A stretch of 64,000 nt of DNA from Moniliella sp. 'wahieum' (GCA_003971905.1 RSEE01000045.1:62001-126000); one strand, 5' to 3'; shown: positions 22,694-35,300, counted from the stretch's first letter. Numbers and translations: made by a program. The notes: generated by a model from the letters alone, not told the origin.

Positions 22694-25600
22694 CTTGTTG
22701 CTGGTGGTGGGTGCAACGTCACGCTGGAGACTTGGTCCAGCTAAAGAAAATTAAAAGGGCTGGTCTCAGGTGCATTTTTTTGCACCGATGCGCCACGAGA
22801 AAGGCTGAGCGCTGCTGAGCGCTGGCACATGACGGATCACGTGCCACATATGTCTTGTCACATGTCACGTGTCACGACGTGCAGCCAGCCGAACTTGAAG
22901 TTTCAAATATCTCATCGCTATCGGCGCCATCGGCTGGCGCTGGTCTTCACTATCTTCGCTACTGCACTTTTTGCGGCTATATAAATACACCTGTTTCTAT
23001 AGCTAGTTTGGTCCCCCGCACGAGTACTTGTACGGTGTCCACTAGCCACTAGTGTTGGAGTGTGGTGGGATGTAGCACTTGATCAGCCATGTCTCTGTTG
23101 GTAAGCGGAACTGTCTACAGAGTTCCACGACTCGCCCGCTAGGTCGGACTAGCGTGATTAGCTTACGAGAAACAGTGCAATCGTCTTTAGCTTGGTAACG
23201 TAGCTACTTCTCAGTTGACGGACAACCGCGGTTCTGGGCTCTCTTCATTGGTGTGACCGATTTATCGCGCTCACCCATTGATCTCTCCCAGTCTAGAGCT
23301 TCCCCCTAGCCCTCATTCTTTCAACTAGTATCTGGTTCAGCTTCTGCTTTTGGCCTCGGAAACACATCCAAACGGACTCTGCAGCGGTGGTGGTGTGTAT
23401 ACTATAGCGTTTGACATATATATATATATGGCGTCTCTCTTCTCGGAGACAAAGGGCACGCCAGGGAAAACACCCTATAGGCGAAAATGAAGAATCCATC
23501 AGTAGCATGATGTGACGCTGTTTCACGGGCGACTCCGGAAACTTGCTTCGCATAGGAAGAAGGGGTAAGTCCGTGGGACTCCTTGCTGAAAGACAGAGTG
23601 GCATCCACTTTGAAGCATGTGTGGGCGTATATAGCTGTGGGAGTAGTGTTCCATTGCACAATATAGTATGTGGCACCAAACGGAAGACGGATCGCCGGAG
23701 AAACGAGACAGAGAATACGTGTGGTGTAGTAGGTAGGGTCCATGCGGGAGATACTTGACGGCCACACTGGAGACTACAGGGACTGTCGGCGTCGCGAAGA
23801 TGTTGCATTATGAGGGGGTAGCGCGGGACACTTCTCTCATGGCTCTCGGCGGGCGAGGTTGAGGTGAATGTCACTGGGAAATGCCACGTATTTCCCAAAT
23901 GTATCCTGATTCATGAGCATGAGCAGCGTGTGCCTTCAAGTTGGGGGCCTTGCTAGGTGCACTCCGGTGAACCGTTAAACGAGAGGGACTGGAAGAATTG
24001 AAGGATGGGTGATGGGCTTGCTCCACTTCGGTCTGGCAAATCACAGCCATCACGGGTTTTTCACATGCCCACAGAGCGCGTCCACACAAAGATGGCGTGC
24101 GTGACAGAGCACACAGTGTAGTGTTCGCGAGTAAGTACTAAGTCAACATAGGAAGGATACTAGGAAGATCAGGCCGGTCAGATGCCGCGGTCAGGCAAGA
24201 TTGATCCAGACCGTAGAGTAACTGCGTCCCTTCCCCGATTTAGTGGCGAACACAAGTAGAGATCTCCTGGTCCAGAGGGGTAAGCCGCAGGCTCTGATCT
24301 TTTAGTCTGTCTAAGATCTAATGAGAGCACGTCAATGCAGCCACTTTTCGCCACCACATCAGTCATTCCCAAAGAACATCACAATGTGGGGGAGATGCAG
24401 CTATAACGTCAGATTTTGCAGATTTGGCTTTTCGAGCAAGCGCCGATTACATGTTACAAGAGGATGATCATCTCGATCATCAATCAATCGATCATCCCCA
24501 CACAGTATCACAGGGGCACACCAAAGTCCGTTCTTTTCGCCTCCGTCATACGAAGACTAGTAATGTAAGCAAGCTGCAGACACCACACACCACCAACAAC
24601 ACTGTTAGGAATATATCGATGCCAAGGCCGGACCGTAGCCTGATGGTGGTCTGCCCGCGGGGTTTATAGGAGGAGTATCTCACTGAAGGTCCGACTGGCG
24701 ACAGTTAAGTATACTTTAACTGGACTGGTGGTGAGTCCAAGCGGGAATACGAAAAGAGGTCAAAAAAGAGACGTAATATGGACTCCGCCAGGGGCTCGTG
24801 CGCTCATCATCACCTCCCGATCCGTCTTGGGGAAGAGTTTGTATAGTGTGGCGGAAAAGACCTTGTTGCGGAGATGCTCTCATCGTCATTCACATGCCCA
24901 CTTTTTCACACGACCTTTTGTTTGGAAATGAGAGAATGGCGTGAGCCAAGAGAGAGGGTGTTGATATCTGTGTGTGCTGTTGGCGACGGAACGTCATTAA
25001 GATAATTGGCATCCTGATCAGTGGGGGGGCGAAAGCTGACAGCAAACGCCGGATGAGCGACCCTAGTTTAGCAGAGGGAGCGACGGGCATCTTCGTCCCG
25101 GCGCTGGAGTTTTTGCAGTAGGTATAGTGCAGCTCTACTCATTTCGATCTTCTCACAGACCTCATTCATTGCCCGTATAGTCGACGATAGAGAGGTCGGT
25201 GTTGTACCTTCGCGGGGTAGTAACCACGCACAATGTATCATCAGGCCTCAGATTTCAGAGCCTCACTTCCATGTTTTGTTCTCCCCAAGAGGCTGTTTGT
25301 CAACGCTGGCAGAGCACATGTCAGCCGCTCAACAGCCACCAAGTTCATATACCAACTGCGTTGATGGCATGTGCCATGTGCATGAACGTTGAACGTTCAA
25401 GTTGAACATCGACCGCATGCAGAAACGCCCAAAACGGGGGGGGGTGCCGAGGTGTGATTGGATTCTAGGGGTGGGTGGGGGTAGGGAAGTCGGAGGGTCA
25501 AATCTGAAAGCACGAACGTACAGCCGCGCCCCTCTCCACAGCCTTCCCCAGCTCGAAGGCTCAAACGTTCAAAAACGTCAAGCATCAAGTGCGTGGCCTA

Positions 25601-27309
25601 TTTCATGATGCATGATGCATGATGCATGATGCATGATGCGATGAAGCTTGCAGCTAGCTTGCAGGCTGGCGCCATCGATCAGATCATGCATCATGCATTA
25701 TGATCGACATGATGGTGTGCGTTCCAGTGCGATGTTGATCGATGATCGATGATAGGTTGGCGGTACGCGGCACAATCGACCACTATACACTATTGCAAGT
25801 TGCCGTGTTTGCCTCCCCTTCGTCTTGTGTCAGTATGTCAGACAGGCACGCAAGCTTGAAGCTTGAGGCTTGACTCCCTAGTGCTGGACGTCGGTTTGCC
25901 AAGAAATGCGTGTACACTACTCAGATGCCAGCGTAGCCATGTGACCTGTAACCTGGGTGCACGTGACCAGCACCTCCAAGTACCTGCCCCCCCCCTTTGA
26001 CATTGTGCAAATACGCTGCTGGCTCCTGTGCGGGTGGGGCTGCGGGATGTGGGCGCTCAGAATGTGAGGTCATTGACATTGACATGTTGGCATCCGACCT
26101 TCCGCCATCTACCGGCCCTACTCCCTTCCTGTGATTGTCATGCCATCTAGTGAGTCAACAGCCTCTAATGCAGCATTTTCACAATATTCCGCTCTGGCGC
26201 AAATCATGCGTTTTTCCATTGGTGACTAGGGTGTTACAGTCTTGGCAAACGACGAGCTTACAGGTGGCATCTTGGCGCAAGGCATCTCGGCAAAGTGTTT
26301 GTGTGCGTCTGAAAAAGTCGTTGGGCCGCGCTCTGCGGCAGTCTTCCTCTTCTCTCCTTCCTACCCCACATGCTCCTCTCGGTATCGATGTGCGATAGAG
26401 GGCGTTCGCCCCGTAGCTGTTGTGATCGATGATCGGAACGATGATCGATGCGACGATCTTTTCAGCTCCGAACGGGGGGGGGCAATTTGGGCGGGCACGC
26501 GGGCAGGATGTATAGCTGCGAGATGCCCTGGGATGCGCCCCACTGGGATGTCTGCCAACACATTTTTGTCGAAGAAGGTGACGGTAGTCACCTAGTCACC
26601 ACAGGCAGTTGCTAGTCAGAATCCCAGCTCCATTAATTGCCGTATATGGCCAGAGGGTAACCAGGGTACTAAGTACTAACCGGACTATAACTGCGGGAAG
26701 TAGAAGGTCGGTAACCACGAGATCCGCTTGTGCCGATGAGGTCGATGATCGATGTCGATGAGGTCTTAAGCAGGTCGAACGAGGGTGAGTGCAGATCCTT
26801 AATGATTAATGACAGGTGACCTATGCGACAATCCAGACCGTTTGGGGGGGCTGGGGTGGCACTCTCAATGGTAATCGATAAATGATCAACGTGATCAAAG
26901 AGTGACTAGTGACTGAACTTCAGGCCTGAGCGCCTGAGCCTCAGGCCTCAGGCTTCAGGCTGAACGTACTGAGTAAAAGAGAATTCGGGTGTGCTTTTGC
27001 ATGCTGTGTGCACATGGGATGGGTCGTTCAAAATGGGGAAGGTGATCCGGTGATCGTCACTACGTCACCTTCTTTGAAACGGGGTTGAAAGCCAAGAAAG
27101 GGCTGAAATGTTTGCTGTTGGTTCTACCTGCGGCCATATGCATCCCCCTCGAAAATTTTGGATGTGATGATGATCGTGTGACCATACGCAGCACATCATC
27201 AAATGATAGTACATTGGCCAACCCCCCTCTTTTTTCTTCCGAAGGTAGCATGTCGAAGTTAGTACACAGCAACATCCCTTTCAGGAAGGACATTGCCCTG
27301 TCCAAACGT
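22694..27309. other. gene desert upstream of HAS1
   Basis: No gene is recognised over more than 4.5 kb. Open frames at 23293-23898 (minus) and elsewhere are short and motif-free. The region holds TGTCACATG words (22856-22875), an AT run at 23420-23430, many GATC/ATCGAT words (24462-24500, 25730-25755, 26430-26460, 26737-26765, 26870-26905), a heptamer array (25604-25638) and TTGAACGTT words (25384-25407). Confidence 0.5.
25604..25638. repeat. (CATGATG)5 heptamer array
   Basis: Five perfect tandem copies of catgatg occur, followed by cgatg. Related words (atgcatcatgcat) are at 25686-25700 and in other gaps. Confidence 0.9.
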
Positions 27310-27318
27310 GTATATATA
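27310..27318 (+). promoter_or_regulatory. TATA box of the secreted DPBB gene
   Basis: The sequence tatatatag lies about 105 bp upstream of the ATG at 27420 and is followed by a C/T-rich leader, as in strongly expressed fungal genes. Confidence 0.6.
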
Positions 27319-27419
27319 GTCTACAGGGCTCCACCCACATGCCATTCTCCTCATCCCCACCTGCACACTTGGCCTCTTCCCTCCTTTGCCTTTGTCGCCT
27401 CTCTTTCCTCTCGTTCACC

Positions 27420-27901
27420 ATGCAGTTCTCTACCGCTTTCGTTACTGTGGCCGCCGCTGCCGCCTTCGTTTCCGCTGCTGTTATCCCTAAGGTTGACAAC
27501 CGTGACGTTGAGGTGTTCGTCGTGACTGGGGAATCAAGAACATCTTCACTCAGGGCTCCCTCACCTGGTACGCTGGCGAGTCCCTTGCCGCCCCTTCTTG
27601 CGGTGGCCCTGCCCCCAACGACTCGGACCTGGTTGTCGCTGTCGCGTCCGACTCTCCTTCTCGTGCAACGAGTGGGTCCATCTGTATGTTTCCCCCTTCT
27701 TGTTCCCCGCCAAACGTTTCCGTACTGACACACTGTCCGCTTGTTAGCCACTACAACGGCAAGATGATCCCTGCGCAAGTGCGGGACACTTGCGAGGGCT
27801 GCGGCCCGCTCCACTTGGACGCCACCAAGGGCGTTTTCCAGGCTCTCGACCTGCTTGACGTCGGTGTCCTGAGCGACGTGCACGTTGTCTCTTTCTTCTA
27901 A
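27420..27901 (+). CDS. small secreted RlpA-like double-psi beta-barrel protein
   Basis: The start MQFSTAFVTVAAAAAFVSAA is a clear signal peptide. The mature part has the pattern of fungal barwin/RlpA-like (DPBB) proteins: GSLTWYAGESLAAPSCGG, then NDSDLVVAVASDS, CNEWVHLHYNGKMIPAQV, DTCEGCG, a HLDAT core and the terminal DVGVLSDVHVVSFF. An intron at 27684-27747 (GTATGT...TTGTTAG) joins VHL to HYNGK in phase. Two one-base breaks (near 27527 and 27655) interrupt exon 1 although both sides match the family. The predicted mature protein is about 130 residues. Such proteins are extracellular, some cell-wall associated or plant-interaction related; no enzymatic role is claimed. Confidence 0.8.
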
Positions 27902-29164
27902 GCTGAGACTTTTTCGTTTACATACCGCGTCCGGGTTCCTTTTCGGTTCTTCCTTGAGCTGAAGCATAACTGCTGGCTTTTTCTTTTGCGTCTGTCCCCC
28001 TTCCCCTCTCTGGCCATTTCCACCGAGAGGCAACAAAAGGGCTTTTTGGGCATTGCTTCGCGCTGCCCTTGAACCCCCCTACCTTTGTATACTATGATTC
28101 GGTCTGGTGTTGACCGTATTGGTTTAACAGCCCATTGTGCACATGCCTTCTTTTCTGTGCCGATTGAATGGGTATTCTTCTCTTACGACATGTATACTTT
28201 CTTTATAGTCCCCTTTTATCGCCCACACTCCTGTTTGAGTAAAGGAGTGGGCATCGCTCTGGCTTTTCTCCATCTCTTCTGTGTGGTATAATATCCTCTG
28301 CTGTGATACGTGAAGTCTACATTCTATCCAACATTCCCCTAGGGCTGCACGCGCCAAACTGAACAACAACGCATGCTAAATTCAGCGTCGAAAGCCCAAG
28401 GCAAACAGCACAATAAGGAACGGGATACTTCTGATCTTTGTATATTCTCTCTTCGTGGGTTACTCACCATCCGTTCTCTTCACAGCCAGAGTAATACCTG
28501 ACTGACACAACAATTCTATATGCTTCTTCGTTAGGGGAACAGGCCTGCGACAGCTATCCATCAGCAGAAAATGGGATCCGAGTATCCGCCTTGCCTTTGT
28601 ACTGTCGGCCATGGCTCGATGTACCTTGCATACTTGGCTTGCTATACTATGGGTCCTATGACAGAGAAGGTCAAAGGTAGAAACCAAGATCAATTCATCG
28701 AGACAGACCAAACAAGTATACGAAACAAACACAACAGACACTGTGCAACAACGAGATCTCAAGCAAAAGGAACATTACTATGAACGTTGATCTTACCTGT
28801 TTAAAGTCATCCGTGGTCCAAGCTATTTCAGCCGCTTCTCCGACGGATACTCATATTGCCCGACGGATACTCATTCCCGACGGATACTCATTCCCCGACG
28901 GATACTCATTCCCCGACGGATACTCATTCCCCGACGGATACTCATCACGTCTTTTTCTTATCCCGATCACTTCACTCGTTCAGTTGCTTCCCATTCGAGT
29001 TGGCTTGATGCAATAATATGCGGGTACCAAATGGCACATGGGGTAGCACTACCGCCGTCAGTGCAGGAGCGGGGACAGATTGCACATGGAAAATCACTGA
29101 GATGGATGGCTCAGCACCCATGCTGTTGGAGACGGGGCATCATCATGCATCACAACCCACCAAA
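27902..29164. other. gap between DPBB gene and second LTR copy
   Basis: The first ~150 bp is a T/C-rich 3' UTR. No gene is supported beyond it. The main feature is an 18-bp minisatellite at 28841-28946. Confidence 0.5.
28841..28946. repeat. 18-bp minisatellite (GACGGATACTCATTCCCC)n
   Basis: Six head-to-tail units of gacggatactcattcccc occur; the first carries a different 3' half and unit length varies from 17 to 20 bp. A multiple-of-three unit keeps a frame open (SFPDGY repeats), but no start, domain or context supports a gene. Confidence 0.85.
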
Positions 29165-29169
29165 GACAA

Positions 29170-30033
29170 CGTTACGGGGCGCTCCGGTTATCTCCGGACG
29201 CTGAGCCGCGCATGTCGTAGACATCTCATCCAAACACGCGTCTCAGTCATGTTAGACTAGCGAGTGAGAGCCATCCGACATCTTGTCCATGCTGCGGATA
29301 TCACCCGCCGCCCGCCATGGTCGCATGGGGTTATCGGTACGATGCTTTCTGCCCGTTGCATCCAGTCTTCGCAGAACCCTTTTCCTGCTGCGCCCGACTA
29401 CGCAGCGTCAGTGCGTTTGAGAGCATGGGATGTGCATTATAGTCTTTGCCTCTCTGGAAAGTGCCCCGCATTCTGTCTATACCTGTCATGAGGCACTTGA
29501 GGCCTCGTTCCTTCTGTTATATATAAGTAGCCATGTCTAAGGCTTGCTAGCTGTGGTCCTGGTCGACCATCCTGTCTTTGGTCTCCCCGACTCCCCGTTC
29601 CTCTCTCGCCCTCCCACCTTCTACCGCCCTTACGCTTATGAATTTACGACTTACGTTGAGTACGCTACAAGCCGCGGTTACTTTCATCAGTAGCGCTTGC
29701 TCTCTTTAGGACTCTGTCGGTTCCTGCCTACTAACTACAGCGTACCGAGTGTGGTACCGCTGCGAGGAACAGAGTAACTTCGGAGCTCCTAGACCCCTTC
29801 AACTGGGCTGACGACTTACGTACGCGGCTCCAACCTCGGAGGGTCTGAGCTGCATCTGGGCCTTTGCACAGGCAGCCGCCCAAAGTAAAGGGTTCCTCCC
29901 TCGCCTCTACACCCGCTCAGTTCAACCAGCATCTGAAGCAGGACCTAACGTACGAGATACCGATTGGCCTGTCCAAGGGTTTATACCCCCTTAAACTACG
30001 GGAGGGTCCCACCTCGGAACTCCCCCCATGACA
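29170..30033 (+). mobile_element. solo LTR of the same retrotransposon family (copy 2)
   Basis: An 864-bp segment shares its left end (GTTACGGGGCGC...TCCGGACGCTGAGC) and its last ~400 bp, to CCATGACA, with the LTR at 8706-9310. The flanking pentamers at 29165-29169 and 30034-30038 are alike but not identical, as expected of an older insertion. The middle keeps a promoter-like segment with TATATATAAG near 29518, which sets the plus orientation. No internal region or coding sequence accompanies it, so it is a solo relic. Confidence 0.75.
29518..29527 (+). promoter_or_regulatory. TATA-like box within LTR copy 2
   Basis: The sequence tatatataag sits about 350 bp from the left end of the LTR and about 115 bp before the part conserved in both copies, the position expected of a U3 promoter. 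Confidence 0.5.
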
Positions 30034-32339
30034 GACGAGAGGCACCTCGCCCTCTGCTCGACCGGCACACTGCGACGGGGTATTGGAGCGACAGAGATGC
30101 ATCGAGGAAACCGCATCAGCACCACACACATCGTCGTCGTACGATACACTGGAACGTTCATCGTGCTACCTGATGAGACCTGGAGTCCTGATGGTTCTCG
30201 AGGGTGATGCAATCGCACTGGTGGTGGTGGTGTGGCAACCAGCAATGCCCACAGAGGAACATCAAGCAGCGAGTCGCCATCAGGGGCTAAGCGGGACAAG
30301 GGGGAAAACAGGAGAGGGGAAACAGCGGAACTCCTATTAGGCCTGAGTAACCCAACCCTAGCTCAACACTACCATGCTAAGCGCTAACCCTCCCCCCCAT
30401 CCGCTGAGCGTGAAGACGTGGCTTGACTATAATGTGTTGGGCATACCGCAAAGTCCCTTCCGACTGTGTTCTTCACCGCTCCACCGTCGCAACCCCCCCC
30501 CTTGTCGCTGGGGATGTGACGATGACCATCCCGACTGCCGCATTCGCTTTCAACAGCCACACAGGAGCGCTGAAGCGCATGTGCGTTTATACTCCTCTGA
30601 CTGCCAAAAGCCTCTTTTTCAGTTTATTGACGATGCATGGAGAACAGTAACTAGTAATACCCGCGCTACTATCCGTTATCAACCACCGCTTATTTGCCAC
30701 CACAAAACGTGGCATATATGACGTTGACCACATCAGGGTTCGTTCAGGTCGCAGGACTCACCGTCCGTGCGGTTGTGCCCCTTCAAGCTTCACCCCTTGC
30801 TCGTTGCGGTGTAGAAAAATAGGTAAAAGCAAAAATTATAGACGTTTCAGTACTATATATATAGGCTCTGCGCCTCTCGACTAATATTCTCGCTGCCTTC
30901 AATCGGCTGCTGCTCACATGTCACACCGTTTGCTGCAGTATAGAAGTTTTGTGCTTCTCCACAGGCGAGCGAAGCAAAGCCCGTTGATAGAGGTGATGAA
31001 TCTATATATATAGATCCTATAATACATACACCTAGGACGACTCCTTGGGGCTTGACCCCTTCACCAGCAAAAGATCATCGAGATTGACGCAGCCGTGAGC
31101 TTCTGCGTCTATAGAATGAGGTTAATGAGGGAGGCGCATAGGTAAAGCTTATACTACTACTATAGAACGGCAAAATGACATATAGGAAAACGCTTTATCG
31201 CCCACACTATATATTGGTCTCGCTCGTCCGGAATTTTGTTGCGACGAGGACAAATGAGTTGCCTATCGTGTGGTGCACCTCTGCCTGCAGTGAGGCGCGC
31301 GTGGCCATATATACGTCCCCTGCAGCTGCTCTCCCCCGCAATCGATCGTTTGATATGCGTTTCGCTCCTCTGTTGTGTCTCTATATACGCTTTTTCCAGA
31401 GTGTACACAATCCATTACTTTATTCGTGGCTACGCTAAAGGCATGGCCAGCATAGGTGAACGTGTGGACGCGGTAGTCCAACACGGACAATCTCAGGCAT
31501 GCATCTTTTGACACGGGGGGGTGTCGACAGAGTTTGTTGCGCTTGGCCAGGGAGCGCTGACTTGGCCTTATCAATTATCGATCATCCACCGCCGTTTGAA
31601 CGAACGGCATTAGGAGGTGACATTGACACCCGCTCACGTGCTGTATAGTCACTGGGTACGCTACCCATCATCCTTCCTCTTGCGGCGTGGAGAAGCACTG
31701 TTCCCGAGGGCGTCCTGCTACCCTTATGATATGCAGCGTGTCCGGCGGCCTTCGCGGGGGCTAGTTTGACGTTGATGACGACGACGGGGCCGTGCCCAAC
31801 ACGCTTGCACATCTGCTGCATGTATGTAAGTGTGGCGTACGGTGGAGGATGGGAGGATTGGATGGATGGGGTGCGCAAGGGATGAGAGAGCCGTCTGCCT
31901 GTCTGCGATGGGGTGTGATTGCGGGGACGGCGGGGGGCAGAGGGGCATGCTGCGCCGGGCGTCTGCGGTGTCCCGCCATGCGTGCGGCGCTAAGCAGGCA
32001 GCGGTGAGGGCGATGGGTGATGGGATACTGCGCTGGCTCTCTTCGCGCTGCGACGCATCCAAGACATACATGCTCAGGAGGTCCGGCGACGCAGCCGAGC
32101 GCCCAGCTGGGAGGCCAGCAGCCCCAGACGCAGGCGCTCGTCAGGGGGCATCCGGAGCACAACATCCCTCCTCCCTCGTCCATCCGCACCATCATCGCCA
32201 TCGCCACTGCTCCCCCCGCCCCCACCCTCACCCTCACCACCACCACGCCCCCCTCGCCCGCACACCAGTTCGCTCTGCTGCACTGCTCCTGCGTGCTGCC
32301 TCTGCATCTGAGCTCTGAGCCGCCGCCACCGCCGCCGCC
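30034..32339. other. gene-free gap upstream of RGD1-like gene
   Basis: No gene was recognised. The sequence is AT-richer from 30800 to 31200 with several TATATA runs, including a perfect 16-bp palindrome at 31000-31015, and has a TGTCACATG-type word near 30913-30926. From about 32100 it becomes C-rich, probably the 5' leader of the RhoGAP gene. Confidence 0.5.
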
Positions 32340-35300
32340 ATGGGCTCCCGCTCGCACCAGCATCGGTCCCACCCCGCCGCGGCCTCTGACCCTTCCTCAG
32401 CTCCTGCCCCTGCCTCCACTTCGGCTACCCCCGCTCTCGCCCCCGCCGCTCCTCCAGCCTCCACGGCCGTGGCCCACAAGCACAGTGACCCCACTCTCGC
32501 CCCTCCGCGCCGCCGACATGCCAAGGACCCGCCCCCTGACGCCCCAACGTCCTCTGGCAGTAAGCTCAAAAACCGCATCATGGCCCTTTTGAAGCTACCC
32601 GCACCGAGGCCAACACGTACAGCCAGTACTTTAAGGCCCGCGCTCGCATTGACCGTTCCTACGCCGACCAGTTGTGCGAGCTCAATCGCTGTACGTTTGA
32701 GCGACCCTCGTCCGACACTAATCCCAAGCGCCACCTAAATCAGCTTGTTCTGGGTTTCCCGACCGGCCCATCAGCGATTCGTCATTTGCGTCCATCTGGA
32801 CGCCGCTGCGCCAGCTTGATCTGACCGAGGCCAAACAGCACCGGGAGCGTGCCACACAACTGGAAGGGGAACTGAAAAAATTCGACGAATGGATTCGCGT
32901 CCAAGACAAGCGCCATGGTGACACTGGTACCCGCATCGAGGACTCCATACTCAAGTACGCTGAGCACCTCGACCATGTTAAACAAGTGCGCCAACGGTAC
33001 CTAGAGATCTGTCAAGTGTATGACTATCGCCAGGAAGAGAGCCCCAACCCCCCACACATGACTCTGCAGCCGCTCGACCCTTGTCCTCCTCCCCTCGCCG
33101 ATCCCCTCCTGCATCCGAAGCTCGTCCGACAGGAGTTATGCCCGATGCCGAAACTTTGGTCGACGAGGGAGACCCGCGCTCTCGTAACATTTTGGATACC
33201 CTCCTCACCAAGGAGGGCCGTGACTCGGCCCGTCGCGAAGCGGCCAAGAAGACCAATCCGTTCTCTTGGGTAAGGCCAAGCCGTCCGATTCTGGCATGGG
33301 AGCCACTTCGACTTCGTCTGCCATCGCTCCCACGGCGTTCGGCCTCAATTCCGACGCCGCTAGTCTCTCCAATTCGGTCACTTCCCACGCGGCAGGAGAG
33401 CGGGGAGGATTGCCCCCACGGGGCGGCGGGACTGGGGTGGAATTGCTAGACACCGCTCATGAGGCAGGCCAGGAAACGGCCCGACAAGGACCGTATCGAT
33501 GCGCTCTACCGCCGGGAGGTTTCGGAACTGGAGCTCTTTCGTCGGCAGCGGCAAAACGAGCTGATAACAGCCCGCGAGAAGTGCATTCTTTTCCACATTG
33601 AACTGGGCAATTTCGTCGCCGCCTTGTGTCGCAGTACCGAAAAGACTTCGCTTGACATGCTCTGCTTTCTATACAAGTGAGGCAGACGGGGCTTGAAAAC
33701 GCCCAGAAGGCATGGATCGACTTGGTGGGCAGCCAACGTGCCAACCGCAAAGAACCCACATACCCTGTCGATGGTCGCACTCCATGGACGGATGATGACA
33801 CGGATGCCGCTACGTTCCAAAGTAAGTTCCCTCAAGATTTGGACGTACCTCCTGTATACTACTCCAATTAGTACGTTTCCTCTTTCTGCTTTGCTCAAGT
33901 CCAAAGTACTTACATTACCCTAGCTGGCACGGCGAGTATCGTGATTTGCAGTTTGGTGTGCCACTTGCCGACTACGCGTACAACCACAATGCGTTTGATC
34001 GACCGCCCGTGATGGTACGCAAGTGCCTTGCCTTTCTCAACGAGCACGCGCTTGACACGTCCGGCCTCTACCGCACGGTGGGCAACCGCAAGTCGGTTGA
34101 AGCCATGGCTAGCGCAGTGGAACGAGATGAGCAGGCGTTCCAGTTTTACCCTTCTTCAGACAGTATGGTCGTGGCGAGTTTGCTCAAGCTCTACCTACGG
34201 CAACTGCCCATTCCACTCGTTAGTTTGACGGCCAAGACAATCAAAGAGTACAAGGAATACCGCTCAGCATCCAATGCTGAGAAGGTGGTTGCCGATTCTC
34301 ACAAAGAATCGCGCGATTTGTATCCTCACCTTACGCTTCTCAAGAAGAAGATTGACGACCTTTTGACTGTGCACAAAGTCACACTCCGCGCCGTCCTGGA
34401 GCATCTTGGCCTTGTCGCGGCCAATGCCGCCAAGAACAAAATGGATGCTCACAATCTCGCTCGGATCTTTGGGCCCGTGATTATTGGGATCAAGCCTGAA
34501 GCCACCAATAAACAGTCTGAACGTTCGGATAACGGGTCTTCATATCAATTGCCAATAAACGAGCCGCCCACGGAAGTGGCTTCGAAACACGAGATGGTCA
34601 ACCTTGATACGGCCAACAACATCATGGAAGACATGATCTGCCACACCGAGTTTCTCTTTCCGGCTCTTCCACAATCCCTTGCAACAGCGCTACCGGCCCC
34701 TTCTCAGCCCAATGCCCCCTTGAGTGCCCAAGCACATATTTCCCACAACCAAGCCGAATCAAAGCCAAACCTCAGCCTGCCCCGTCTGGTTTACCGTCAT
34801 ATGAAGCTCCCACGGGAGGAGCTGCTACCCCACCCACGGCTGGAGGAGCCGTTGCCGTGACGCAAGGACCGCCGAATTATTACGCTCCTTCCGTCCCCGC
34901 CAATCGAGGGGGACCTTTGGTGGCCTCGGCCACCGTCGGCCCCGAGTCAAAGCTATCCGCTATGTCTGTGCCGTTCCAATCGCCGCGCACGGGAGGACCC
35001 GAAACACTCATTCGCACGGGGCATGTCAAGACGCAATCATTGCATGAAACTCCAGCCCGCATGATGGCAACCCGGGCGGCGGTCCCTCCGGTGGGAGGAG
35101 AAACCCGTCGATCCTCGGTGGATATGATTGGAGAGGCAACGGTTCGGCCTGCGCATCCCAAGGTCGCTGACGCCCCGCGTCCTCTTAGTGCAGCGGCAAG
35201 CTACCATAACCGATCTATTCACCCATCCAACAGCGCACCGACACCACCTTTACTTGAAGGCACCCCGCCTGCCCCGATCCCGGCACCTAGGGTCAGCTCG

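Noticed and set aside
23293-23898. 201-residue open frame on the minus strand in the desert
   Set aside because: All three minus frames are equally open, there is no recognisable motif, and AT runs and stops surround it; no support for a gene or for a transposon protein.
25604-25638. CRISPR-like array
   Set aside because: Units are 7 bp with no spacers in a eukaryotic genome; it is a simple tandem repeat.
28780-29016. Possible small repeat protein (SFPDGY)n
   Set aside because: The frame is kept open by the 18-bp unit; there is no signal peptide, start context or neighbouring exon.
30990-31020. Possible C/D snoRNA (TGATGAA box near 30994)
   Set aside because: No convincing D box, terminal stem or guide pairing could be placed.
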